A stretch of 64,000 nucleotides of DNA from a virus: positions 52,034-116,033 of the IMG/VR virus record IMGVR_UViG_3300045747_000454. One strand, written 5' to 3'. This document shows positions 31,907 to 40,415 of the stretch, in pieces (the stretch's first letter is position 1; each line of letters starts with the position of its first letter). The notes beneath the pieces are model-generated. The model saw only the letters and a list, made by a program, of their open reading frames with translations, was not told where the DNA came from and made no database searches. Both the position numbers and the translations under genes were made by a program.

Positions 31907-33778
31907 ATGGCAGACATTACCGCAAAGACAACCCATGACCTTTGGGTTGAGTCACGCGAGTTCTCGCTCAGCATCTCTCGCTCGGCGCCAACCTCCATCA
32001 CAATCACCGTCACTCGACCGGCTAGTCTAACGGTCGTCGACGGCGCGGTGGTGCTGCTCTCTACGAGCCCTATTGCTGCTGCGAACTATCCGACCGACGG
32101 TCGACAGTACACCCCGTCGGTCGACGAGCTCATTCCAGCCGACCGCATCGTCGGTGTTGACGGCGCGCACGTCGTTGGCTCCTACTCCGGCGTTCTCGGT
32201 AGCCCGATGCCGACAGGTACCCTTGATGCAGCGACTGGCAAGGTGTCGTTTGACATCGTGGTCACCAACACTGATGCAACGAAAATCTACTACGCGTCAG
32301 TCCACGGCGTGTCGAACGTTCTTCAGTACTACCCAGTCGGCATTCAGTCGTACCCAATCGAAGGCTCACGCGTTGAGAAGGGCGTCGAGGGCTTCGCTGG
32401 CAACATTCCATCTCTACCAGAGGCGCCAGTCTCACCGACCGAGGGCTTCGTCTATCACGACCAGCAGCTCAATCTCTTTCAGTACTGGACCGGCACGACT
32501 TGGGTCCCAACGCGTGCTGACACCATTCTTACTGGCGACAACTTCCCTGGTGCAATTGGCTACACCTACCTGCTGAACGCTGGTCCGCCGCGCATCTTCG
32601 ACGGCGTCAAGTGGGTCTTCGCCAATGAGACGAACCTTCAGTTTCGCACTGGCGCGACTTGGACTCCGATTCATGGCTACTCAGCCTACACAAAGCTGCC
32701 AGAAGCACCAACCATCGGCGACCTTATCTGGAACTACACGTCACAGCGTGGTCAGTACTGGGATGGCGCTCAGTGGGTTTACCCAGGTCCGAGCAACTCT
32801 CTGTTCGACACTGGGACTGGTCTCATTCCAGCCTTCGTCAATCCACTTGGCATCGAGTTCACGATGCTGCCAACGCCGTACGTTGGCCTGCTGTTCTACA
32901 ACACCACGACCAAGGAGCTGAGCGCTTGGACTGGCACTGAGTGGCGTCGCGCCAACACTGATCAGATCGGCTCACCAATCAGCGACAAGCTGACGGTTGG
33001 TAACGATGGCTCCTACAATGAGCGCATGCGCCTCATCAAGGTGCTGAAGTCGCAGCTCGGCTGGCCGCAGTCGTGCGTCGAGCTCGAGGAGGAGCAGTTC
33101 AACATCGCCATCGACAACGCGCTCGACAACTTCCGCATGTGGTGCGACGGTGCCTATCGCATGAAGTACGTGATGTTCAAGCTGTACAATGGGCAGCAAA
33201 CGTACTATCTGAACAGTCAAGTCGATCAGACCGACAAGATCGTGGATGTCGCCAAGATTCACCGACTGAACATTCTCGGTATCGAAACGGCGAATGGTAA
33301 CGACGCCGTCTGGACATCTGGCATTCTGACGTCATACTACAGCGCCGTGTCTGTCGACATTCTGTCGCTCAACATGCTGTCGATGATGTCGGAAGAGTTT
33401 CAGCGGCTGTTCGCTGGTGACCTTACCTTCCTTTGGGATGAGCCGAGTCGTGAGCTGTTCGTCACGCGCAAGATCTATCGCGACGAGAAGGTCATCGTCG
33501 AGTGTCTGATGGAGCGGACGGAGCAGGAGATTCTGGTCGACCGTTGGAGCAAGCAGTTCATTCAGAACTGGGCCTTGGCTGAAGCCAAGTATCAGCTCGG
33601 CATGATTCGTAGTCGCTTCAGCTCTGGCACGCCAGGTGCTGCCGGCACCATCACGCAGAACGGTGAGCTGCTCATCACTGAAGCTCGACAGGACATGACT
33701 GAGCTGAAGCAATCGGCGCTCGACTTCGAGTGGGGTGGACACGTTGGTCACGGCAACGTCAGCTTCCTTTTTGGATAG
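31907..33778 (+). CDS. 13: neck protein with gp13-like C-terminal half and beta-rich N-terminal extension
   Basis: A 623-residue protein. The C-terminal 260 residues look like a T4 gp13-type neck protein: L-G-W-P-Q-S-C-V-E-L-E-E-E-Q-F-N-I-A-I-D-N-A-L then Y-Y-L-N-S and D-V-A-K-I-H-R, and A-L-A-E-A-K-Y-Q-L-G near the end. T4 gp13 is 309 residues. The first 180 residues are a beta domain and residues about 180-350 hold five copies of a W-x-G-x-x-W type unit (Y-W-T-G-T-T-W, F-D-G-V-K-W, R-T-G-A-T-W, Y-W-D-G-A-Q-W, W-T-G-T-E-W), as in fibre or decoration proteins. Ends in TAG, an ordinary stop here. Confidence 0.65.
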   Translation: MADITAKTTHDLWVESREFSLSISRSAPTSITITVTRPASLTVVDGAVVLLSTSPIAAANYPTDGRQYTPSVDELIPADRIVGVDGAHVVGSYSGVLGSPMPTGTLDAATGKVSFDIVVTNTDATKIYYASVHGVSNVLQYYPVGIQSYPIEGSRVEKGVEGFAGNIPSLPEAPVSPTEGFVYHDQQLNLFQYWTGTTWVPTRADTILTGDNFPGAIGYTYLLNAGPPRIFDGVKWVFANETNLQFRTGATWTPIHGYSAYTKLPEAPTIGDLIWNYTSQRGQYWDGAQWVYPGPSNSLFDTGTGLIPAFVNPLGIEFTMLPTPYVGLLFYNTTTKELSAWTGTEWRRANTDQIGSPISDKLTVGNDGSYNERMRLIKVLKSQLGWPQSCVELEEEQFNIAIDNALDNFRMWCDGAYRMKYVMFKLYNGQQTYYLNSQVDQTDKIVDVAKIHRLNILGIETANGNDAVWTSGILTSYYSAVSVDILSLNMLSMMSEEFQRLFAGDLTFLWDEPSRELFVTRKIYRDEKVIVECLMERTEQEILVDRWSKQFIQNWALAEAKYQLGMIRSRFSSGTPGAAGTITQNGELLITEARQDMTELKQSALDFEWGGHVGHGNVSFLFG

Positions 33779-33790
33779 CGAACCTAGGAA

Positions 33791-33850
33791 CATTTTAGCT
33801 GCCGTCTGAAAATGGTGTACTATACGCTATTACAGACGGGAGCTAAAATG
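33791..33850 (+). promoter_or_regulatory. 18-bp hairpin burying the start of the 33848 homing endonuclease gene
   Basis: Bases 33791-33808 and 33833-33850 pair at 17 of 18 positions around a 24-base loop. The right arm contains both the ribosome site (GGGAG, 33838-33842) and the ATG. A TGTACTATACG sequence in the loop may be a promoter whose transcripts would lack the left arm. Confidence 0.75.
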
Positions 33851-34663
33851 CGAGCGGACCAACGCCAATACCACATCATCTACAAGACCACTTGCCTCAC
33901 AACAGGCAAGTGGTATCTCGGGATGCATTCAACTGATGACCTCAACGACGGGTATCTTGGTAGCGGGCAACTTCTCTGGAAGTCGCTCAAGAAGTACGGG
34001 AAGGACAATCATCAATACGAGATTCTAGAGTATCTGCCATCTCGAAAAGCGTTGATCCTTCGAGAAGAGGAGTTGATCACCGACGAAGTCAGAAATCAAC
34101 CGCAGTGCCTGAATCTTCGCAACGGCGGGACAGGCAATGACCCTGGATTCTGGGAGATGACGGACGAGGACAAGCGCACCCAAGCTAGCGAGCGTCTATC
34201 TGTCAAGAGCAAGAAGATGTGGGCGGAACGCAAAGCGGACCCAATCGCACTTGCTGAGCACATTGCCAAAGCTATTACGCCTGAAAGCATTGGCAAACGA
34301 GCTGCTACTACCAGAGCTAGAGCTCACAAGCGAACACCAGAGCAGCTTGCCAATCTTACTACTGGGCAACAGAGCTACTACGCTAACGTTGACCCGACGG
34401 TGCTAAAGACACGTGGGCAGAAGGCAGCTCAAACACGTCTAGAGCGAGGCACCAACAAAGGCGGACGACCGAAAGGTATCCCAGCGACTGAGTCGCAGAA
34501 GCAATGCAAGACCTGGATCATTCAGACCGAAGATGGCGCCAAACAAGTCATTCGCAATCTCAAGGCGTTCTGCGAAGAGCACAACATCAGCAGAACGTCG
34601 TTCGTACGTTCTGCCAGTAATGACAAGTTTATGAACGGATTCAGATTGGTTGGACCCACTTGA
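33848..34663 (+). CDS. GIY-YIG homing endonuclease (Seg type)
   Basis: A 271-residue protein starting at the ATG at 33848. The GIY-YIG core is Y-H-I-I-Y-K-T-T (8-15) and G-K-W-Y-L-G-M-H (20-27), then a G-Y-L-G-S-G loop typical of Seg proteins and a catalytic-type Glu in L-R-E-E-E-L-I. The long charged middle and the end (S-Q-K-Q-C-K-T-W-I-I) are likely DNA-binding. It is inserted between the two neck genes. Translation is probably held down by the hairpin at its start. Confidence 0.85.
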   Translation: MRADQRQYHIIYKTTCLTTGKWYLGMHSTDDLNDGYLGSGQLLWKSLKKYGKDNHQYEILEYLPSRKALILREEELITDEVRNQPQCLNLRNGGTGNDPGFWEMTDEDKRTQASERLSVKSKKMWAERKADPIALAEHIAKAITPESIGKRAATTRARAHKRTPEQLANLTTGQQSYYANVDPTVLKTRGQKAAQTRLERGTNKGGRPKGIPATESQKQCKTWIIQTEDGAKQVIRNLKAFCEEHNISRTSFVRSASNDKFMNGFRLVGPT

Positions 34664-34677
34664 TACCAACCCATTGG

Positions 34678-34685
34678 CATAAATA
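34678..34685 (+). promoter_or_regulatory. late promoter box for gp14-like gene (CATAAATA)
   Basis: GG-CATAAATA-ACC, 23 bases before the ATG at 34708; it would transcribe the operon through 43421. Confidence 0.65.
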
Positions 34686-34707
34686 ACCCAGCTCAGCTGG
34701 ACACTAC

Positions 34708-36567
34708 ATGCCAACACCATCTTGCCCCGACTCAGTCGGCAGCGTCAACACACCGAACTCCACGGCGATCCCCGTATCGCCAACGAACCCGGCGCGGGCG
34801 TACGTCGCTCCAGCGCTGAACATCGGGACCTACTCTCTCACCGACGCCTGCTCGAACCTTGACTCGAAGTATCAAGAGGACGTCGCAGCAGAGAACCTCA
34901 ATGTGTCTGGTGCACCGGTCAACGTCTTCAAGCTGCTTGGCATTCACGAGCAGGGCAAGCTCATCGACCTCACTGGGACCGGCGCGCCACTCGGCAGCGG
35001 TGCTCCAGATCAGGCGTTCGATGCGCTTGCTGGGTCGTGGATCAGCGCTGAGACCGGTGCTGCCGTGCTTGAAGCGCCAGCCTACATCGGCTACGACTTC
35101 GGCGCTCGTCTCACATCATTCGGACAACCAGAGACGGTGCCGGCCCCGAACATTCAGCTGCACGTCACGTCCTTTCGCATTCAACAGGGTTCAGACCCAG
35201 CCACTCGCGCCCTTCAAGTTCGCATCGACCGAAGCCACGGTGGCTATCGCGTTGACCCACTGAAGGTCAACTTCACAGGCGTTGGCAATGGTGGCTTCGG
35301 CAGCTTCAGCGCTGGCGTTGAGGCGAAGCCTGGCACGCTGATGCTGGCTGCTCTCTCGCCAACGCAGTTCAGCGTCTTCTTCACGGGCAGCGCTGGCACC
35401 GTGGTGCTTGGCGTCGCCACCGTTGGTGTGCGCTTCAACTCAACGATCTGCTCGTTCACTCTCACGACTGGGTCAATCCCATACGATGTCAATGACCTCT
35501 TCACCGTAGTCATCGAGCTCGAGTGGCTGCGAGTTGACGTCGTCAATCTACCGAACCTCGCTACACCAGCCCTCATTCGCGTACGTCAATCATCGCAAGC
35601 TCGCTACTGGCGCGTTGTGCCGTTGAGCTTCGCTGGCGTGCTGAGCAATCAACCTTGGGTCGTTGAGAAGCTCGAGCTGTTCGACTTTCAGCAGACGCGC
35701 CTCGACGACATTCAAGATAGTCTGTACATGGAAAACCGTGACCGCGACTACGCCAAGGCGTCGATGCAGCTCAAGGCAGCGTACACACCGTTCGACGCCG
35801 TCAGCGACCTGTCGAAGTTCGGCTTCAGCATCGCCGACATCTACACCTTCACCACCAGCTTCGCGCAGATGGTCGCCACGCTTGGTCGTCCAATCGTTGT
35901 TGGCGATGTGCTTGAACTGCCAGGCGAGCTTGGCTTCGACCACAACCTCAAGCCAGTGCGCAAGTTCCTTGAGGTGTCAGACGTGAGCTGGAGCGCTGAG
36001 GGCTTCACCACGAACTGGCGTCCAATCCTCTATCGCTTTCAAGCGCAGAACCTGATCCCGTCGCAGGAGACACGCGACATTCTCGGCACCGCCGACACGC
36101 AGAAGTACATCATCGATGATGGTTCATTCTTCGCTGGCATCGAGCAGATCTCGACGGCCGACCTTACTGCCGCCGAGCGTAATCAAGCTGAAGCGGTCGA
36201 TGCTGTGCCTGAGAAGGGCACGAACGTTCGTGAGGAGGCCTCTGGCACGAATCGCTTCGGGCAGCCTGGCTCCTATGATGGCGTTGGTGTCTACGTTGAG
36301 GATGGTCTGCCGCCAGATGGCAAGCCATACGAGACTGGCTTCAAGCTGCCAGACGTTGGTACCGGTGTGAACGGATCCTTCTTCCGTCTTGAGTACGATC
36401 CGAAGCTCAACATTCCAGCTCGCCTCTACAAGTTCTCGAGCATTAAGGGCAAGTGGATCTTCGTTGAGACTGACCGTCGCACCGCTCGCTCAGCGCATCG
36501 TCCATCGCAGCTTGAGATTCTGAATCGCACGACCACGATGCCGCTCAACACTAAGAAGCCAGTCTGA
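34708..36567 (+). CDS. 14: neck protein gp14-like
   Basis: A 619-residue protein in the gp14 position (after gp13-like, before gp15); T4 gp14 is 256 residues. The segment V-G-D-V-L-E-L-P-G-E-L-G-F-D-H-N-L-K-P, K-F-L-E-V-S-D-V-S-W-S-A-E-G-F-T-T-N-W-R-P (about residues 395-440) resembles the gp14 neck core. The first 330 residues are a large beta-rich extension. Neck proteins close the filled head and join the tail. First gene of a fully coupled late operon. Confidence 0.6.
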   Translation: MPTPSCPDSVGSVNTPNSTAIPVSPTNPARAYVAPALNIGTYSLTDACSNLDSKYQEDVAAENLNVSGAPVNVFKLLGIHEQGKLIDLTGTGAPLGSGAPDQAFDALAGSWISAETGAAVLEAPAYIGYDFGARLTSFGQPETVPAPNIQLHVTSFRIQQGSDPATRALQVRIDRSHGGYRVDPLKVNFTGVGNGGFGSFSAGVEAKPGTLMLAALSPTQFSVFFTGSAGTVVLGVATVGVRFNSTICSFTLTTGSIPYDVNDLFTVVIELEWLRVDVVNLPNLATPALIRVRQSSQARYWRVVPLSFAGVLSNQPWVVEKLELFDFQQTRLDDIQDSLYMENRDRDYAKASMQLKAAYTPFDAVSDLSKFGFSIADIYTFTTSFAQMVATLGRPIVVGDVLELPGELGFDHNLKPVRKFLEVSDVSWSAEGFTTNWRPILYRFQAQNLIPSQETRDILGTADTQKYIIDDGSFFAGIEQISTADLTAAERNQAEAVDAVPEKGTNVREEASGTNRFGQPGSYDGVGVYVEDGLPPDGKPYETGFKLPDVGTGVNGSFFRLEYDPKLNIPARLYKFSSIKGKWIFVETDRRTARSAHRPSQLEILNRTTTMPLNTKKPV

Positions 36568-37223
36568 TGCTCCTACAAGAACTCACAGTCAAAGACACCA
36601 AGGATCCAGAGGACATTCTCAAGATCCTTCGGCGAGACTGCAAGCCGTTTCTATCGTCTGGTCTTTCGCATCCATTCTATCGTGGTCTGCCACGCGCCTT
36701 TGCCGGTAAACAAACCCCGATCATCACGCTCGAGTACGATCTGAAGGAAGTGCATCTGATCAAGATGACGCGTCAGCACGATCGGTTGCCTACTGGCACG
36801 AACCCAGCCGTTCACGACCTGTTCGACACGCTGTTCAACTCAAAGTTCGGTTGGAAGGCTCGATCGTCTGGCGTCTTCGCCTCTGCCGAGTGGGCTCAAG
36901 CCAACGGCTATGGCATGCCATTCGCCTTCTTTCCAATCGGCAACTTTCACTCGCTCTGGTCGCCTGAGGTCTACGATCTGTTTGCAGCGCTGCCACGCGG
37001 GCTCGAGACGATGATCGTCCACGGCAGCTCTAAGGAGAAGGTCGAGGGCAAGCTGCGGTTGCGCCACTACTTCGACACGCTCGACTATCATGCGGATGAT
37101 CTGAAGAGCCTCGGCGACGACCATCGCGAGGTGATGTTTGACTGCGACAGCTACTATCTGGTTGATGCTCATAGCAAGTGGGACGAGACTGACCATCCAG
37201 TGCTCAAGGAACTTTTCAAATGA
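36567..37223 (+). CDS. family-1 putative effector, paralogue 1 (ART-like)
   Basis: A 218-residue protein, the most diverged of seven tandem paralogues at 36567-41092. Leader M-L-L-Q-E-L-T. Family landmarks: P-F-Y-R-G (Arg motif), G-V-F-A-S-A (Ser motif) followed by G-Y-G and a hydrophobic strand, L-W-S-P-E-V-Y-D-L-F, and near the end H-R-E-V-M-F-D-C-D-S-Y (Glu motif). This order matches the R-S-E layout of ADP-ribosyltransferases, which is an inference from motifs. The start shares one base with the gp14-like stop (TGATG). Confidence 0.65.
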   Translation: MLLQELTVKDTKDPEDILKILRRDCKPFLSSGLSHPFYRGLPRAFAGKQTPIITLEYDLKEVHLIKMTRQHDRLPTGTNPAVHDLFDTLFNSKFGWKARSSGVFASAEWAQANGYGMPFAFFPIGNFHSLWSPEVYDLFAALPRGLETMIVHGSSKEKVEGKLRLRHYFDTLDYHADDLKSLGDDHREVMFDCDSYYLVDAHSKWDETDHPVLKELFK

Positions 37224-37879
37224 TGACCTTCAAGGACTTTATCGCCGAGGACATAGTGCCGAACATGCCGCTGGCGCAGTATGTCAAGATGCGCTGCGCA
37301 CCGTACCTCAAGCTGCCGGGCGCTACGTCTGGTCTGCTGTTTCGTGGTCTTGGGCCGTTTGGCACCTCGTCTAAGGAGAAGATCAACGGCACCGATGTCA
37401 AGTGGAAGGTCGTCACCGCTCGCAAGAACCGTCCGGCAGGCGACACGCCGCAGGAGTTCTCAGACGAAGCAGACAAGTACTTTCAAGAGATGTTTGGTTG
37501 GAAGGCTCGTGGCGACGCGACGTTCGTATCTGGCAACATGTTTCAAGCCGGCAACTACGGCGACGTTCACATCGTCATTCCAATGGGCGAGACGAAGTTC
37601 GTTTGGTCGCCAAAGCTCGTAGACCTGTACACCGAAGTCTTCATAAAGCTCTTTGGGCGCTATGGTCCAAAGAGCAACAAGGACCCAGAAGAGCATGCCA
37701 AGTTCATTGAGGCAATCAAGAAGGCGAACTACATCGACACCGATCTGACGAAGGCTATTAAGTCTAAGCACGAGATCGCGCTGAACTGTCAGCGCTACGT
37801 CGCCATCGACATATCAAAGGTGCCAGCGCACGGTCGCTGGGACATCGCTGGCGCAATCGGAATCAAGAATCAAACATGA
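37220..37879 (+). CDS. family-1 putative effector, paralogue 2 (ART-like)
   Basis: 219 residues. Leader M-M-T-F-K-D-F-I-A-E, almost the T4 internal-protein leader (MKTYQEFIAE), with cleavage expected after Glu10. Motifs: L-L-F-R-G-L, A-T-F-V-S-G-N, V-W-S-P-K-L-V-D-L-Y, K-H-E-I-A-L-N-C. Unlike the other members, its leader belongs to the M-x-T-F-K class although the body is family 1, which suggests leaders and bodies are exchanged independently. ATGA overlap with the previous gene. Confidence 0.7.
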   Translation: MMTFKDFIAEDIVPNMPLAQYVKMRCAPYLKLPGATSGLLFRGLGPFGTSSKEKINGTDVKWKVVTARKNRPAGDTPQEFSDEADKYFQEMFGWKARGDATFVSGNMFQAGNYGDVHIVIPMGETKFVWSPKLVDLYTEVFIKLFGRYGPKSNKDPEEHAKFIEAIKKANYIDTDLTKAIKSKHEIALNCQRYVAIDISKVPAHGRWDIAGAIGIKNQT

Positions 37880-38514
37880 AGCTGCGCGACCTCTTCGAGG
37901 ACCAACAGACTCTTGAGCAAGCTCTCAAGGACTGCGAGCCATATCTCAATCTGCCTGGCGCTAAGAACGGCATGCTGTTTCGTGGCATGCGCAACCTCAG
38001 CTTCGACGACTACAATCGTGATATGGCGACTGGCACTCGCTGGTTGAACTTCAAATCTCGGCGTAATCGTCTGCCATCTGACACGCCATCTGAGTACGCA
38101 ACTCTCGCTGACGACGTGTTTCACGAGAAGTTCGATTGGTACCCACGGACCAACGGCACGTTCGTCACCGGCAATCTCAAGGATTCTCGTGAGTACGGGA
38201 TTCCGCACGTCGTCATTCCAATCGGGCCGACGCGCTACGTCTGGTCGCCGAAGGTCAAGGATCTGTTCCTTTGGCTCACTCAAGGGCTAGGGCTGTACAC
38301 CGCGATGGCGGAGATGGCAGAGGACGAGCGGCACGCCTTCTTCACAGCCGAGCTCAAGAAAGCCGGCTACAAGGACACCGATCTTGGAGCTGGCATCCCA
38401 AGTGGTCACGAGATCATGCTCAGCTGCGATAGATACATAGCCGTCCGCTGTGATGGCGGCGAGTCTGGCATCATGGCTGCCGTCTACGAGCTAACCGACA
38501 TCGAACCGGACTGA
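37876..38514 (+). CDS. family-1 putative effector, paralogue 3 (ART-like)
   Basis: 212 residues. Leader M-K-L-R-D-L-F-E. Motifs: M-L-F-R-G-M-R, G-T-F-V-T-G-N, Y-V-W-S-P-K-V-K-D-L-F, G-H-E-I-M-L-S-C. A P-Y-L-N-L-P-G-A-K-N-G segment before the Arg motif is shared by most members. A good reference member, as all motifs are present. Confidence 0.7.
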   Translation: MKLRDLFEDQQTLEQALKDCEPYLNLPGAKNGMLFRGMRNLSFDDYNRDMATGTRWLNFKSRRNRLPSDTPSEYATLADDVFHEKFDWYPRTNGTFVTGNLKDSREYGIPHVVIPIGPTRYVWSPKVKDLFLWLTQGLGLYTAMAEMAEDERHAFFTAELKKAGYKDTDLGAGIPSGHEIMLSCDRYIAVRCDGGESGIMAAVYELTDIEPD

Positions 38515-38516
38515 GC

Positions 38517-39167
38517 ATGAAACTACAAGATCTCTTTGAATGGCAAGAAACGCTTGGATCGGCGCTGAGGTCTAACTGTGGCGCCTATCTCAAGGCGCCA
38601 GGCGCTCACGCCGGCTTTCTGTTTCGTGGCATGCGCGCCAATCAGCTCGCACGGTACAACGAGGACAATGAAACTGATCTGAAGTGGACCATTCTTCAGA
38701 CTCGCAAGAATCGCCAGCCGTCGGATACGCCAGACGAGTTTCACGAGCTGGCAAACGAGTTCCTTCTTCAGAAGTTTGGTTGGAAGCCACGCACTGATGG
38801 TGTCTTTGCGACGAGCAGTCACAAGGAGGCTAATGGCTACGGTTTGCAGCACGTCTTCTTTCCAATCGGTCCTGTCGACTACATCTGGTCGCCGCACGCC
38901 CATGATCTGTACGTCAACATCTACCACGACATCCTGGCGCATGGTCCGAACAGCGCGCTTGATGATGACGAGCAGCACAAGATCTTTCTGAAGGCGCTTG
39001 AGAACGCGGAGTATCAAGACTGGGGTCTGAGCTACGCAATTGAGAAGGGTCATGAGATCATGTTCAACTGCGACCGTTATCTCGTTGTTCGCTGTGGTTC
39101 CAACGAGAAGGATGAAGTGCTTGAAAAGCTCGCCGAGCTAACTGGGATCGACCATGAAGCTGAGTGA
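38517..39167 (+). CDS. family-1 putative effector, paralogue 4 (ART-like)
   Basis: 216 residues. Leader M-K-L-Q-D-L-F-E. Motifs: F-L-F-R-G-M-R, G-V-F-A-T-S-S, Y-I-W-S-P-H-A-H-D-L-Y, G-H-E-I-M-F-N-C. Starts 2 bases after the previous stop, and its end overlaps the next gene by 14 bases. Confidence 0.7.
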   Translation: MKLQDLFEWQETLGSALRSNCGAYLKAPGAHAGFLFRGMRANQLARYNEDNETDLKWTILQTRKNRQPSDTPDEFHELANEFLLQKFGWKPRTDGVFATSSHKEANGYGLQHVFFPIGPVDYIWSPHAHDLYVNIYHDILAHGPNSALDDDEQHKIFLKALENAEYQDWGLSYAIEKGHEIMFNCDRYLVVRCGSNEKDEVLEKLAELTGIDHEAE

Positions 39168-39753
39168 CCTCTTTGAAGATGACAGCGAATCGCTTGAGGA
39201 CGCCATCAAGCTCTGTCAACCGTACCTCTCAATGCCTGGCGCCAAGACCGGCTTGCTCTGGCGTGGCGTCAACACAGAGGACGATCGCTTTCAGCGAGAT
39301 GAGCAGGACGACGGCACGGTTATCTCGTGGGGCATCTTCAACCGTCGAAACTATCGTCAGCCGAAGTCAACACCACTCGAGTACTCTGAGGCTATGGACG
39401 AGGTCTTCAAGAAGGAGTTTGGTTGGAAGCCTCGTCAGCAGGGCGTCTTCGTCACTGGCTCGCGTGGGCACGCATCTGGCTACGGCAAGGAGTACGTCTG
39501 CGTTCCTATTGGTCCGACGCGCTTCGTGTGGTCTGGCAATGTTGAAGACCTGTTCATCATTTGCCAGAACTTTCGCGAGCGACAGGGCGACTCCGTTGAG
39601 AAGTTCAAGAAGTTCCTCCTGACGCTTGATTACATCGACACTGATCTATCGCGCGCCATCAAGTCGCATCACGAGATCATGCTCGACTGCGATAGCTATC
39701 TGCTGCTGTACACCAACGATCGTAGCAAGATCAAAACGCTACTAGGCATGTAA
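39154..39753 (+). CDS. family-1 putative effector, paralogue 5 (ART-like)
   Basis: 199 residues, the shortest member. Leader M-K-L-S-D-L-F-E. Motifs: L-L-W-R-G-V, G-V-F-V-T-G-S, F-V-W-S-G-N-V-E-D-L-F, H-H-E-I-M-L-D-C. The segment after the W-S motif is shortened by about 15 residues compared with its neighbours. Confidence 0.7.
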   Translation: MKLSDLFEDDSESLEDAIKLCQPYLSMPGAKTGLLWRGVNTEDDRFQRDEQDDGTVISWGIFNRRNYRQPKSTPLEYSEAMDEVFKKEFGWKPRQQGVFVTGSRGHASGYGKEYVCVPIGPTRFVWSGNVEDLFIICQNFRERQGDSVEKFKKFLLTLDYIDTDLSRAIKSHHEIMLDCDSYLLLYTNDRSKIKTLLGM

Positions 39754-40415
39754 TGATTCTACAAGACCTCTTCGAAGCAAAGGCGACCATCGCCTCAACC
39801 ATCGCTCGCTGCAAGCCATACCTCAGCATGCCTGGCGCCAAGACCGGCTTGCTGTATCGTGGCATCGAGCTGTCGTGGAAGGACTATCGCCACGAGGAGG
39901 TGACGCTGCCAAGTGGTGAGGTCATCGCCATTGACTGGACGATTCTGAAGCGTCGAGTCGGTCGTGAGCCGACCGCAACGCCACACGCGTACGCTTCTGC
40001 GGCTGATGACTTCTTCAACGAGAAGTTTGGTTGGCGCTGTCGGTCGGCTGGTACGTTTGCAACTGGGTACGAGCTTGAGACCGGCATCTACGGCGACACG
40101 CACATTTTTCTGCCGATCGGCAAGACCCGCTTCGTGTGGTCAGACTTCGTTCGCGACATGTACGAGCTGGTGAACAAGATTCGAATGTCGCCAAAATTTA
40201 GCAACCTCAATGATGACGAGCGCATGAAGGCTCTCGTCGAAAAGCTTGAGAGCTCTGACTACGTCAGCAGCGGTCTGGGTGATGCTATTCGTTCGCGCAA
40301 GGAGATCATGGTCGACTGCGGCAGCTACATTGCTGTTCTGGTTGACCGAAACAGCACTACCGTGAACGATGTGGCAACCCGTAAATACATCAAAGACCTG
40401 ACTGGCATCTCATGA
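39753..40415 (+). CDS. family-1 putative effector, paralogue 6 (ART-like)
   Basis: 220 residues. Leader M-I-L-Q-D-L-F-E-A (cleavage before Ala). Motifs: L-L-Y-R-G-I, G-T-F-A-T-G-Y, F-V-W-S-D-F-V-R-D-M-Y, R-K-E-I-M-V-D-C. His before the motif Glu, present in most others, is Lys here. Stop and start share one base (TAATG). Confidence 0.7.
   Translation: MILQDLFEAKATIASTIARCKPYLSMPGAKTGLLYRGIELSWKDYRHEEVTLPSGEVIAIDWTILKRRVGREPTATPHAYASAADDFFNEKFGWRCRSAGTFATGYELETGIYGDTHIFLPIGKTRFVWSDFVRDMYELVNKIRMSPKFSNLNDDERMKALVEKLESSDYVSSGLGDAIRSRKEIMVDCGSYIAVLVDRNSTTVNDVATRKYIKDLTGIS

Noticed and set aside
18940-33778. TAG reassigned as a sense codon in this phage
   Set aside because: Several ordinary genes end in TAG (31649, 33778, minus-strand gene ending at 47609) with new genes or signals following at once, and no other gene is interrupted by TAG.
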